The notes beneath the pieces are model-generated. The model did not search any database. It had not been told where the DNA came from and worked only from the letters and a program-made list of their open reading frames with translations. From contig CAISZB010000275.1 of the NCBI GenBank assembly GCA_903889845.1, positions 1-7,375 on the forward strand: a stretch of DNA of 7,375 nt, in the 5' to 3' direction. This DNA is from an uncultured Verrucomicrobium sp. (GTDB taxonomy: Bacteria; Verrucomicrobiota; Verrucomicrobiia; Methylacidiphilales; GAS474). Shown here in pieces: positions 1 to 6,953 of the stretch (position 1 is the stretch's first letter; each line of letters starts with the position of its first letter). Position numbers and translations under genes: made by a program.

Positions 1-574
1 GCCACTGGGAGGCGGCGTGGAGGGCAGTCCGTTCCGTGATGAAGCGGGCCCCGGCAACCCCTTCCGGGATGTCGTCGTTCGACTCGTGGGAAAGAGGCTC
101 GACCTCGTTCGCCCCGGCTTCGATGGCGGCGGCCTCGATGTCGGAGGCGGCGTCCGCGTGGTAGGCCTCGACGAGGCCGACGTGGTCGAAGAGGAACTTG
201 TTGCTTCCCCCGGCGCCCAGCTGCCCCTTGCGGAAGAGGGTGCGGATCTCCGGCGCCGTCCGGTTGTTGTTGTCGGTCAGCACCTCGACGATGACGGGGA
301 TCTTGTGCGGGGCGTAGCCCTCGAAGGCAATTTGCTCCAGCACCAGCTTGTCGTCGCCGATCCCGGCGCCCTTCTTGATCGCGCGGTCGATGTTTTCCTT
401 CGGCACGCTCTCCTTCTTCGCCTTTTCGACGGCGGCGTGGAGGCGGGCGTTGTGCGCGGGGTCGGCCCCGCCGTGCTTCGCGGCGACGGCGATTTCCCGC
501 AGATACTTCCCGGCGTTCTGCGATTTCCGGAGGGAGGCGACCTCCCGCTTGGCCAAGAGCCATTGACGTCCCAT
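1..574 (-). CDS. YebC/PmpR (TACO1-like, DUF28) family protein, C-terminus cut off by window edge
   Basis: Minus-strand reading from ATG at 574 gives 191 codons with no stop before the left edge; family members are about 240 residues, so roughly the last 50 are missing. The protein opens MGRQWLLAKREVASL and continues with hallmarks of the family: AAKHGGADPAHNARL (about 38-52), the VPKENIDRAIKKGAG stretch (about 64-78), EGYAPHKIPVIVEVLTDNNN (about 92-111) and RTAPEIRTLFRKGQLG (about 112-127). YebC proteins were long called transcriptional regulators; more recent work on bacterial YebC and mitochondrial TACO1 points to a ribosome-associated role easing stalls at difficult (for example proline-rich) stretches. 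Which applies here cannot be read from sequence. No Shine-Dalgarno motif precedes the ATG; the leader is AT-rich and holds an inverted repeat. It lies 43 bp downstream of the isomerase-like gene on the same strand. The family call is secure; the exact subfamily is not. Confidence 0.93.
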   Translation of the reverse strand, partial: MGRQWLLAKREVASLRKSQNAGKYLREIAVAAKHGGADPAHNARLHAAVEKAKKESVPKENIDRAIKKGAGIGDDKLVLEQIAFEGYAPHKIPVIVEVLTDNNNRTAPEIRTLFRKGQLGAGGSNKFLFDHVGLVEAYHADAASDIEAAAIEAGANEVEPLSHESNDDIPEGVAGARFITERTALHAASQW

Positions 575-577
575 AAA

Positions 578-610
578 AATGCTTTTGTTTAAAAGGTGGA
601 GGAAAGCATT
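578..610 (-). repeat. AT-rich inverted repeat between the isomerase-like gene and yebC
   Basis: On the minus strand AATGCTTT (610-603) pairs perfectly with AAAGCATT (585-578) across a 17-nt spacer. A smaller nested stem, CTTTT/AAAAG with loop AAAC, is also possible. The 3' arm runs into a short T run that ends directly at the yebC ATG. The layout (stem then T run, just after the isomerase stop at 618) resembles an intrinsic terminator, but the stem is AT-rich and the spacer long, so it would be a weak one. It could instead be a structured 5' leader of yebC. The repeat is plain in the sequence; its function is inference. Confidence 0.4.
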
Positions 611-617
611 ACCAACT

Positions 618-1376
618 CTAACCGACTTCGGCAATCAGTTCCCGGAGGACGGCGGCATCGGCCAGGAACTGGTCCGGGGAATCCCCCAGGACGAATTCCA
701 TCAGGGCGAAGCGGTCCCCCGGCACCTTCGCCGCCGCCTGGAGGAAGGCCCGCCAACGGTCCTTCCCCTCGGCCAGGGGATGCCGCTCCGCCGCGGTCGG
801 CCACCACTGGAAGACGTGGAGGTTCGAGAGGACGGGCGCGAGGGAGGCGATCTCCTCCAGTCCGGTCCCGACCGGCTTCCCGTGCCGGGGCTGCCAATAG
901 GAATGGACATTCGGCCTCCCCACGCGGCCCAGCATGGCCAGGACGGAAGGCGCGTCGTCGGTCAGCGTCCCGTCGTGGAACTCGCAGGCGACGGCGATCT
1001 TTTCCTTGGCGGCGAGGTCGGCAATGCGGGCGAAGTCGGCGGCAACCCGCTCCCGGTCGGCCTCCGTCGCGGAGGCCGAGGAGACGGCCCCCGACCAGAC
1101 CCGGATCGAGGGGGCGCCGAGGGCCTGCGCCGCCGCGAGGATCGGCTCGAAGGGCTGCCCCTCCCCAACGCGGTAGTAGGACCCATAGGAGGCGACGCGG
1201 AGCCCGCTCTCCCGCGTGAGGCGGCCCACCTCGGCGGCCTTTGTCGCGTCGTCGGGCGGCACATGGACATCCCCGCCCCACTCGACTGCGTCCAATCCAG
1301 CACGGACGGCGAGGGCGACGATTTCGGAGGGGGAAAGCTGGCGGAAGGTGACGGAGACAAGGCCGGAGGCGATCAT
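618..1376 (-). CDS. Sugar phosphate isomerase/epimerase-like TIM-barrel protein (AP endonuclease family 2 fold)
   Basis: A 252-residue protein with the strand pattern of the xylose-isomerase-like TIM barrel (AP_endonuc_2). Likely metal and substrate positions are visible: E32 in LDAVEWGGDVHVP, SYGSYYRVG (63-71), E132 and H134 in VACEFHDGTLTDD, YWQPRHG (about 168-174), NLHVFQWWP, and a late glutamate in LMEFVLGDSP. These fit family members that isomerise or epimerise sugars or cyclitols through a divalent metal. The substrate cannot be named, and nothing specific ties it to xylose beyond position. There is no signal peptide, so it is probably cytoplasmic. The ATG at 1376 gives a natural first beta strand (MIASGLVSVTFRQL), but no clear ribosome-binding site precedes it. 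The gene follows the Nudix gene by 66 bp and precedes yebC by 43 bp, all on the same strand. The fold call is firm; the activity is open. Confidence 0.85.
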   Translation of the reverse strand: MIASGLVSVTFRQLSPSEIVALAVRAGLDAVEWGGDVHVPPDDATKAAEVGRLTRESGLRVASYGSYYRVGEGQPFEPILAAAQALGAPSIRVWSGAVSSASATEADRERVAADFARIADLAAKEKIAVACEFHDGTLTDDAPSVLAMLGRVGRPNVHSYWQPRHGKPVGTGLEEIASLAPVLSNLHVFQWWPTAAERHPLAEGKDRWRAFLQAAAKVPGDRFALMEFVLGDSPDQFLADAAVLRELIAEVG

Positions 1377-1442
1377 GCGGCAACTCTATCGTTCCGCCCC
1401 GCAAAGCGCGAGCCCGACGAAGCCGCACTCCGTTCGCAGGCG

Positions 1443-2054
1443 CTATCGGAACAGCGCCAACGGCTCGAAAGTCCGCTGCGCCCGCTTCCAGAAAAAGGCG
1501 AGGGAGGGAGTGGTCTCGACCGGGAGCTTCCGGTGGAAGAGGCAGGCGGCGATCTCCCCGGCGCGAGGCGTGAAGATCGCCTTCGGTGATTTGGCCTTCG
1601 CCATCTTCACCTTGTGCCGCAGGATGACGCGGAAGAGGAGGGCGAAGGCTTCCTTCTGGGGCCGGTCGTAGAGGTCGATCGGGGTCGCGACGTCGATCTC
1701 GACGCCCAGCTCCTCCTTCACCTCGCGCCGCAGCGCGCCGAGGAGCGATTCCTTCGAGCGGACCTTGCCGCCCGGAAGGGCCCACATGCCGGTCCGCTCC
1801 TGCTTCACCAGGAGGACGTGGCCGAAGGCGTCCTCGATCCAGGCCATGACGGAGATCGCTTTCTTGGGATCGGCCCGGTAAGGGGTCTTCGCCCGACGCG
1901 GCGCGGCCTTGGCCTTGGCCGTTCCCGTCTTCGCGGTGAACGTCGCCGTCGCCGAGCGGAGCGCGGCGACGCGAGTGATCGACTTTGCCCCGACATGGGC
2001 GCGTTCTCTTTTCCGAAGGGAGGGCATAACTCTCTGAGCTATAGCGAGAACCAT
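1443..2054 (-). CDS. Nudix hydrolase with basic Ala/Lys/Arg-rich N-terminal extension
   Basis: A 203-residue protein whose second half is a Nudix domain. The Nudix box (GX5EX7REUXEEXGU) is complete at residues 96-118: G96, E102, then REVKEELGV at 110-118, which supplies the Mg2+-binding glutamates. It is preceded by the typical strand VMAWIEDAFGHVLLVKQ and WALPGGK. Such enzymes hydrolyse nucleoside diphosphates linked to another moiety (damaged dNTPs, NDP-sugars, ADP-ribose and others); the substrate here cannot be inferred. The first about 65 residues are rich in K, R and A (for example AKTGTAKAKAAPRRAKTP), look disordered, and are not part of the usual domain. They are still probably coding, because third positions stay G/C-rich. 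The start is uncertain: ATG at 2054 is the longest option after the xylB stop; ATG at 2027 (194 residues) is equally possible, and neither has a strong Shine-Dalgarno. The gene lies 92 bp downstream of xylB. Confidence 0.88.
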   Translation of the reverse strand: MVLAIAQRVMPSLRKRERAHVGAKSITRVAALRSATATFTAKTGTAKAKAAPRRAKTPYRADPKKAISVMAWIEDAFGHVLLVKQERTGMWALPGGKVRSKESLLGALRREVKEELGVEIDVATPIDLYDRPQKEAFALLFRVILRHKVKMAKAKSPKAIFTPRAGEIAACLFHRKLPVETTPSLAFFWKRAQRTFEPLALFR

Positions 2055-2146
2055 GCCATTCCCACAATCGGAATCGAAGGAACTAAGTAGATTTTTTTTG
2101 GCTTCCCCGGGAGAGCAGGCAATCCCGGTCCCGAAGGGCCGCTTCT

Positions 2147-3625
2147 CTACAGGAACCTCCCCTCCGCCAGCGTGCGCATGAGGGTCGTGTGGCGGGTCAG
2201 CAGGGCGCCGTAATCGAACCCGCCTTGCGGTACGTGCGCCTCGGCGGGGTTTGCCCGGGCGAGGCGTTCGGAGGCGGTGGGGAGGGCTTCCCCGGTGACG
2301 AGGCTTGCGGCCTGGATCGCGGCGCCGAGGGCGGCGCCTTCCGCATTCTCCATCGTCACGACGGGGACGCCGAAGACCTCGGCGCAGAGCTGCCGCCAGA
2401 CGGCGCTCTTGCTCCCGCCCCCGGTGAGGCGGATCTCCGTCGGGGCGATGCCCAGGGCCCGCAGCCGTTCGAGGCCGTGGGCGAGGCCGAGGGTGGCCCC
2501 TTCCATGACGGCGCGGGCGAGGTGGCCGGGCGTCGTGTTGCCGAGGGTCATCCCGTGGAGGACGCCGGTGCCCAGGGGGAGGTTGGGCGTCCGTTCCCCC
2601 TGGAGGTAGGGGAGAAAGAGGAGGCCGCCCGCGCCGGGCGGGGCGGAGGCGACGGCGCGGTCGAGCGCCGCGTGGTCCCAGCCGAAGAGGGTGCGCATCG
2701 CCTCGGTCGCGACGGTGACGTTCATCGTGCAGAGGAGGGGGAGCCAGCCGTCGGCGCTGTCGCAGAAGGCGGCGATCTCCCCGGTGGGGTCGATGACGGG
2801 GGCGTCGGCCCTTGCGTAAAGGGTCCCGGAGGTGCCGAGGCTGGCGGTGACGCGGCCCGCCTTCACGTTCCCGGTGCCGAGTGCCCCCATCATGTTGTCG
2901 CCGCCGCCCGCAGCGACGCGGACGCCGGGGCCGAAGCCCCAGCGGTCGGCCAACTCGGGCCGGAGGGTCCCGGCGGCCCTCAGCGAGGAGCCGAGGGGCG
3001 GGAGCACCTCGTGCAGGCGCGGGTCGATGAAGTCGGCGAGGGGGCGGCACCACTCGCGGCGGCGGACGTCGAGGAGGGCGGTGCCGGAGGCGTCGCCGTA
3101 TTCCATCGTCAGGGTGCCGGTGAGGTGCCGGTTGAGGTAATCGTGGGGCAGGGCGACGTGGGCGATCCGGGCGAAGTTCGCCGGCTCGTGCCGTTTCAGC
3201 CACAGGAGCTTCGGCGCCGTGAAGCCGGGGAGGACGTCGTTCCCCGCCAGGGCGATGAGGCCCGTCGCGCCGCCGAAGGCCGAACGGAAGGCCTCGCACT
3301 CCTCGACGGTCGAGGTGTCGCACCAGAGCTTCGCCGGGCGGATGACCGCGCCTTCCCGATCGAGGACGACGAGGCCGTGCTGCTGGCCGGAGACGCCGAT
3401 CCCGGCGACTTCCCGCCGCCGCGCCCCGAGGGCGGCGGCGACCTCGGCGACGGTCCGGTCGAGCGCGGCGACCCAGTCGGCGGGGTGCTGCTCCGCGTGG
3501 CCGCGCGGCAGCCCCTCGATCAGGCCGGTGGGGGCCGAAGCCGCCGCGAGGACGGCGCCGGTCTCCCCGTCGAGCGCGATCGTCTTCGTGCTCTGCGTGC
3601 CGCAGTCGATGCCCAGGAAGACCAT
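2147..3625 (-). CDS. xylB: Xylulokinase (FGGY carbohydrate kinase)
   Basis: ATP-dependent phosphorylation of D-xylulose to D-xylulose 5-phosphate, the second step of the isomerase pathway; a cytoplasmic enzyme. The 492-residue product is close to the roughly 484 residues of E. coli XylB. FGGY landmarks appear in order: phosphate-binding FLGIDCGTQSTK (3-14), substrate-binding GVSGQQHGLV (77-86), LPHDYLNRHLTG (159-170), YGDASGTALLDV (176-187), the expected catalytic Asp at D243 in GGGDNMMGALGTG, ASLGTSGTLYA (261-271), LPYLQGERTPN, and the C-terminal adenosine motif LTGGGSKSAVWRQL with EGAALGAAIQAA. Adjacency to xylA supports xylulose over other FGGY substrates. I chose the ATG at 3625 because it gives the usual start just ahead of the first beta strand. 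An in-frame GTG at 3640 would add five residues (MKKVG) and sits 6 bp after the xylA stop. Either way the gene is almost certainly co-transcribed with xylA. Confidence 0.96.
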   Translation of the reverse strand: MVFLGIDCGTQSTKTIALDGETGAVLAAASAPTGLIEGLPRGHAEQHPADWVAALDRTVAEVAAALGARRREVAGIGVSGQQHGLVVLDREGAVIRPAKLWCDTSTVEECEAFRSAFGGATGLIALAGNDVLPGFTAPKLLWLKRHEPANFARIAHVALPHDYLNRHLTGTLTMEYGDASGTALLDVRRREWCRPLADFIDPRLHEVLPPLGSSLRAAGTLRPELADRWGFGPGVRVAAGGGDNMMGALGTGNVKAGRVTASLGTSGTLYARADAPVIDPTGEIAAFCDSADGWLPLLCTMNVTVATEAMRTLFGWDHAALDRAVASAPPGAGGLLFLPYLQGERTPNLPLGTGVLHGMTLGNTTPGHLARAVMEGATLGLAHGLERLRALGIAPTEIRLTGGGSKSAVWRQLCAEVFGVPVVTMENAEGAALGAAIQAASLVTGEALPTASERLARANPAEAHVPQGGFDYGALLTRHTTLMRTLAEGRFL

Positions 3626-3646
3626 GCCTACTTTTTTCACAGCTTC

Positions 3647-4975
3647 TTAGTGCAGGTAGGTGTTCAGGAGGTTTTCAAGGTATTCCTGCTTCCCGCTCTT
3701 CGGTTGCGGTTCGCCGAGCTTCCCGAGGACGAGCTTTTCCAGCTCCTTGAACCCGATCTTCTTTTTCTCGATCTCCTTGCCGTAGCCCGTGTCGTAGCTG
3801 GCGTAGCGGTCGGCGACGAAGTCGGAGAACTTCCCCTCCTTGAGGATCGTCCGCGCGATCTTGAAGGCGAGGGCGTAGGCGTCCATCCCGCCGATGTGGG
3901 CGACGAAGAGGTCGGCCGGGTCGATCGACTCGCGGCGCAGCTTCGCGTCGAAGTTGAAGCCGCCGGTGCCGAGGCCGCCCGCCTTCAGGATCGAGACCAT
4001 CGCGAGGGTCAGCTCCTTCACGTCGGTGTTGAACTGGTCGGTGTCCCAGCCCAGGAGGAGGTCCCCGGCGTTCGCGTCGATGGAGCCGAGGGCCTGCGCG
4101 GCGGCGGCGACTTCGATCTCGTGCTGGAAGCTGTGCCCGGCGAGGGTGGCGTGGTTCGTCTCGATGTTGAACTTGAAGTGCTTCTCCAGGCCGTAGGTGC
4201 GGAGGAAGGCGATGCCGCTGGCCACATCGAAGTCGTACTGGTGCTTCGTCGGCTCCTTCGGCTTCGGCTCGATCAGGAACTGGCCTTGGAACCCGATCTC
4301 CTTCGCGTAGTCGACCGCCATGTGGAGGAAGGCGGCCAGGTGGTCCTGCTCGCGCTTCAAATTCGTATTCAAGAGGGTCTGATAGCCTTCCCTGCCGCCC
4401 CAGAAGACGTAGTTTTCGCCGCCCAATTCAAGGGTGGCTTCCAGGGCTTTCTTCACCTGCGCGGCGGCGTAGGCGAAGACGTGGGCGTCGGGATTCGTCG
4501 CCGCGCCGCACATGTAGCGGGGGTTGGAAAAGAGGTTCGCGGTGCCCCAGAGGAGTTTCACGCCGGTCGCCTTCTGGAGCTGCTTCGCATGGGCGACGAG
4601 CGTGTCGAGGTTCCTATTCGACTCGGCGAGGGACTTTCCCTCCGGCGCGATGTCGCGGTCGTGGAAGGCCCAGAACGGCGCGCCGATCTTCGAGAAGAAT
4701 TCGAACGCGGCGTCCATCCGGACGAGGGCGACGGAGACGGGGTCCTTCCCGGCCTCCCACGGGCGGACGATGGGGCCGGGGCCGAAGGGATCGGCGCCCG
4801 TGCCGCGGAAGGAGTGCCAGTAGGCGATGGAGAAGCGCATGTGGTCGCGCAGCGTCTTCCCGTCGAAGGTCTCGCCGGCGTCGTAATGGCGGAAGGCCAG
4901 GGGGTTTTTGCTCCCGGGCCCCTCGTGGGGGATGGCGGGCGTCGAAAAGTAGGACTTGCGATTTTTTTTCATCAT
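3647..4975 (-). CDS. xylA: Xylose isomerase
   Basis: Converts D-xylose to D-xylulose, using two divalent metal ions in a TIM barrel; cytoplasmic. The product is 442 residues (E. coli XylA 440) and aligns with an offset of +4. The catalytic pair H105 and D108 lies in FHDRD. The metal ligands are all present: E236 (LIEPKPKEP), E272 and H275 ([12 protein letters not shown]), D300 (GSIDANAGD), D311 and D313 (GWDTDQF) and D343 (NFDAKLRR). The signature VFWGGREGY is at 190-198 and LLWGTANLF at 141-149. The length and the N-terminal region [14 protein letters not shown] mark it as the long (class II, E. coli-like) type. The start lies at one of two adjacent ATGs (4975 or 4972), followed by a run of eight A encoding KKN; no Shine-Dalgarno is visible. 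It is first in the xylAB pair and divergent from the AraC-type regulator. No residue appears to be missing, so the enzyme should be active. Confidence 0.98.
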   Translation of the reverse strand: MMKKNRKSYFSTPAIPHEGPGSKNPLAFRHYDAGETFDGKTLRDHMRFSIAYWHSFRGTGADPFGPGPIVRPWEAGKDPVSVALVRMDAAFEFFSKIGAPFWAFHDRDIAPEGKSLAESNRNLDTLVAHAKQLQKATGVKLLWGTANLFSNPRYMCGAATNPDAHVFAYAAAQVKKALEATLELGGENYVFWGGREGYQTLLNTNLKREQDHLAAFLHMAVDYAKEIGFQGQFLIEPKPKEPTKHQYDFDVASGIAFLRTYGLEKHFKFNIETNHATLAGHSFQHEIEVAAAAQALGSIDANAGDLLLGWDTDQFNTDVKELTLAMVSILKAGGLGTGGFNFDAKLRRESIDPADLFVAHIGGMDAYALAFKIARTILKEGKFSDFVADRYASYDTGYGKEIEKKKIGFKELEKLVLGKLGEPQPKSGKQEYLENLLNTYLH

Positions 4976-5041
4976 GGCGATTTTGGAATCATTCTGGGCG
5001 CCCGACCCTCCCGGCTGGATATAGATTTCTCTTCCAAAGAT
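4976..5041. promoter_or_regulatory. Divergent xylA / AraC-type regulator control region
   Basis: These 66 bp are all that separates the two divergent start codons, so promoters and operators for both directions must lie here or extend into the genes. A perfect 7-bp inverted repeat, TTTGGAA (4982-4988) and TTCCAAA (5032-5038), brackets the region symmetrically about position 5010. GAATcATTC (4986-4994) is a small dyad. CTGGGCGCCC (4994-5003) recurs exactly at 5062-5071 inside the regulator gene. The only -10-like AT core is GATATAGATTT (5018-5028), readable as TATAGA for the regulator and TATATC for xylA. No matching -35 hexamer was found for either, which would suit activator dependence. The repeats are seen directly; their role is inference. 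Confidence 0.5.
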
Positions 5042-5950
5042 ATGGATTTTTTTGTCAGGCACTGGGCGCCCTATCCCCGCCGGTTTCCCTCCGATCTGCC
5101 CGTCCTGAATATGGGGGACATCCGGGAGAAGGACCACTGGGTGAACCGGGTCTTCAGTACGTGCAACTTCTCCTTCATCCTCCGGGGCCGGGGCGAGTTC
5201 CGGCGGAGGGGAAAGACGTGGAAGATCGAGGCGCCCTGCGTCCTCACGCAGTGGCCGGGGGAGCGCCCCATGTACGGTCCCGGGATCGGGCCAGGGACGC
5301 CTCCGCTGCGGGAGACGTGGGACGAGGTCTATCTGATCTACGACGCGCGGTCCGTCCCGGCGCTGCGGCGGCGGGGCTTCGTCGCCGGGGGGAGGCCGGT
5401 CTGGAGGATCGAGAACCTGGCCGGGGTGCTGGCGCAGGTCGAGGAGCTGCGCGCGCTGGCGGCAAGGGCGGCGGGCGACCCCGCCCCGGAGGCGGTCGTC
5501 GACCGCGTCGACCGGATCTGCGAGCGGATGATCCTGGAGAGCCTCGCCCCGACGGCGGCGCGGTTCGAGCGGCCCGAATCCCAGGGCCGCCTCCGGGACG
5601 GGCACCCCGCCCTCCTGAAGATCGAGGCCGAGCTGCGGCGCAATCCCGAGCGGGAGTTCGACTTCGACGCGCTGGCCGCCGCCCACGGGATGTCCCCCTC
5701 CTCCCTGCGCCGGGGCTGGGCGGCGCTCTTCCGGGTCCCGCCGGGGCGTTACCACCTCGACCTGCGGATGCAGAAGGCGCGGCGGCTCCTCGTCGAGGGG
5801 GAGGCGCGGATCGGGGAGGTGGCCGTTTCGGTCGGCTTCGACGACGTCCTCTATTTCTCCCGCCGCTTCCGCCTCGCCACCGGCCTCTCCCCTTCCGATT
5901 ACCGGAAGCGCTTCCTGCTCAAGCCCGCTTCCCCGGAAGCGCGCGATTGA
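5042..5950 (+). CDS. AraC-family transcriptional regulator, probable xylose regulator
   Basis: A 302-residue protein. The C-terminal about 100 residues form an AraC/XylS double helix-turn-helix domain: [24 protein letters not shown] (first HTH), then [45 protein letters not shown] (second HTH and family signature, ending near residue 291). The N-terminal half looks like the AraC-type cupin sugar-sensing domain: [36 protein letters not shown] (39-74), with a helical linker around 130-180. It is divergent from xylA, so by context it senses D-xylose (or xylulose) and regulates xylAB and probably itself. E. coli XylR is about 390 residues with a LacI-like sensor, so this is a different architecture and I give no xylR symbol. 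The start ATG at 5042 has only a weak AAAG upstream; ATG at 5111 would cut into the sensor domain. Its stop lies 9 bp from that of the convergent oxidoreductase gene. The family is certain; the ligand is inferred. Confidence 0.92.
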   Translation: MDFFVRHWAPYPRRFPSDLPVLNMGDIREKDHWVNRVFSTCNFSFILRGRGEFRRRGKTWKIEAPCVLTQWPGERPMYGPGIGPGTPPLRETWDEVYLIYDARSVPALRRRGFVAGGRPVWRIENLAGVLAQVEELRALAARAAGDPAPEAVVDRVDRICERMILESLAPTAARFERPESQGRLRDGHPALLKIEAELRRNPEREFDFDALAAAHGMSPSSLRRGWAALFRVPPGRYHLDLRMQKARRLLVEGEARIGEVAVSVGFDDVLYFSRRFRLATGLSPSDYRKRFLLKPASPEARD

Positions 5951-5959
5951 CCGGGCCGC

Positions 5960-6953
5960 TCACCCCAGATCGGCCTCGTACTTCAAATCCCAGTCCTTTC
6001 GGATCGCATCCATCAGCCGCATCATCGCGAGCGATTCGTCGAGGGGGAGGCCGGGGCTTTCCTTCAGGCCGGCGGCAAGGCAGCGGGTCGCCTCCCGCAA
6101 TTCGTAGGCGAAGCCGTTGACGGGGTGCGGCACCTCGATCCGGGTCGGCTCCTGGCCGCCCGGATAAAGCGTCGCCTCCGTCGCGCCGTAGAAATCGGGG
6201 ACGACGATCCGGCCTTCCGTGCCGATGATCTCCGCCCGGGCGCCGAGCGGGGTGCGGAGGGCGCAGGTGAGGACGGCCTGCGCCCCGCCGGGATAGTGGA
6301 GGAGGGCCGTGGCCTGCTCGTCGACGCCGGTCTCCCCGATGTGGGCCGCGCTGTGGATGGAGAGGGGGGGCCGTTCCGAACAACATCGCGGCGTAGGAAA
6401 CGGGATAGATGCCGACGTCGAGGAGCGCGCCGCCGCCCAGGGCCTTGTTCAGCAGCCGCTCCTTCGGCTTCCACGCCATGCGTCCGCCGAAGTCGGCCTT
6501 CAGCATCCGCACCTCGCCGATGGAGCCGGAGGCGATCCATTCCCGGACCCGCAGCGTGACCGGGAGCCAGCGCGTCCACATCGCCTCCATGAAGAAGAGG
6601 TTCCGCGCCCGGGCCTCGGCGACCATCGCCCCGGCCTCCCGCGCGTTCATCGCCAGGGGCTTCTCGCACAGGACGGGCTTCCCGGCCCGCAGCGCGGCGA
6701 GGACGTTCCCGCAATGGGCCGGATGGGGCGTGCCGACGTAGACGGCGTCGACCTCGGGATCGGCCAGGAGGGTCTCGTAGGAAGGGTAGCCCTTGGGCAC
6801 GCCGAACTCGGCGGCGAACCGAATCGCTCCCTCCCCCGTCCGCGAGGCGACGGCGGCCAGGGTGGCCGGGGCTTCCCACGTCTCCGCCCCGGCGAAGGCG
6901 CGGGCGAACTGCTTGCAAATGGCTCCGGTTCCGATCAGGCCCCAGCGTATCAT
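5960..6953 (-). pseudogene. Gfo/Idh/MocA family NAD(P)-dependent oxidoreductase, interrupted by a one-base frameshift
   Basis: From ATG at 6953 the frame encodes the Rossmann half: MIRWGLIGTGAICKQ (1-15), VDAVYVGTPHPAHC (68-81), CEKPLAMN (96-103, with the conserved EKP lysine K98), FMEAMWTRWLP (121-131) and GGGALLDVGIYPVS (173-186). After about residue 196 the frame turns into Arg/Pro-rich nonsense. The genuine continuation, starting SIHSAAHIGETGVDEQATALLHYPGG and ending KYEADLG, lies in another frame and stops at 5960. Removing one base from the G7 run at 6364-6370 restores a single protein of about 330 residues, the normal family length. The MEAMWTRxLP and GGGALLDVGxYP motifs match the dihydrodiol dehydrogenase / NADP-xylose dehydrogenase-like branch, but the substrate is unknown. 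As written, translation would continue out of frame to a stop at 5919, giving a 344-residue chimera that overlaps the regulator gene end. This could be a sequencing error, a real mutation or slippage. An upstream TTG at 6989 is a less likely start. Confidence 0.88.

Noticed and set aside
579..1589. 336-codon plus-strand open frame opposite the isomerase-like gene
   Set aside because: Gly/Arg/Asp-rich antisense frame without any motif; the minus-strand TIM-barrel protein explains the region.
2090..2146. Possible xylB terminator: hairpin around CCCTTCGGG plus a run of eight A/T
   Set aside because: On the minus transcript the homopolymer is A, not U, and the hairpin needs a bulge. For the plus strand, the T run has no GC-rich stem before it.
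2055..3323. Minus-strand extension of the Nudix frame upstream through xylB
   Set aside because: The upstream part is Arg/Pro/His-rich and lies inside xylB in the wrong frame; the Nudix protein is better started at 2054 or 2027.
3626..3640. GTG start for xylB at 3640
   Set aside because: Possible, and closer to the xylA stop, but the ATG at 3625 begins right before the conserved first strand as in other xylulokinases. Kept as an alternative only.
2189..5041. Very long plus-strand open frame running antisense through xylB and xylA into the regulator gene
   Set aside because: Its translation is repetitive Gly/Glu/Val/Arg with no recognisable domain before 5042. It is the antisense shadow of two well-supported GC-rich genes; only the part from 5042 is real.
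4976..5755. Minus-strand extension of the xylA frame upstream through the regulator gene
   Set aside because: Low-complexity Pro/Arg-rich shadow of the AraC-type gene. XylA is full length and matches E. coli from the ATG at 4975.
5919..5959. End of the oxidoreductase at the out-of-frame stop at 5919
   Set aside because: The tail in that frame is Arg/Pro-rich nonsense. The conserved C-terminal half lies in the other frame and stops at 5960.
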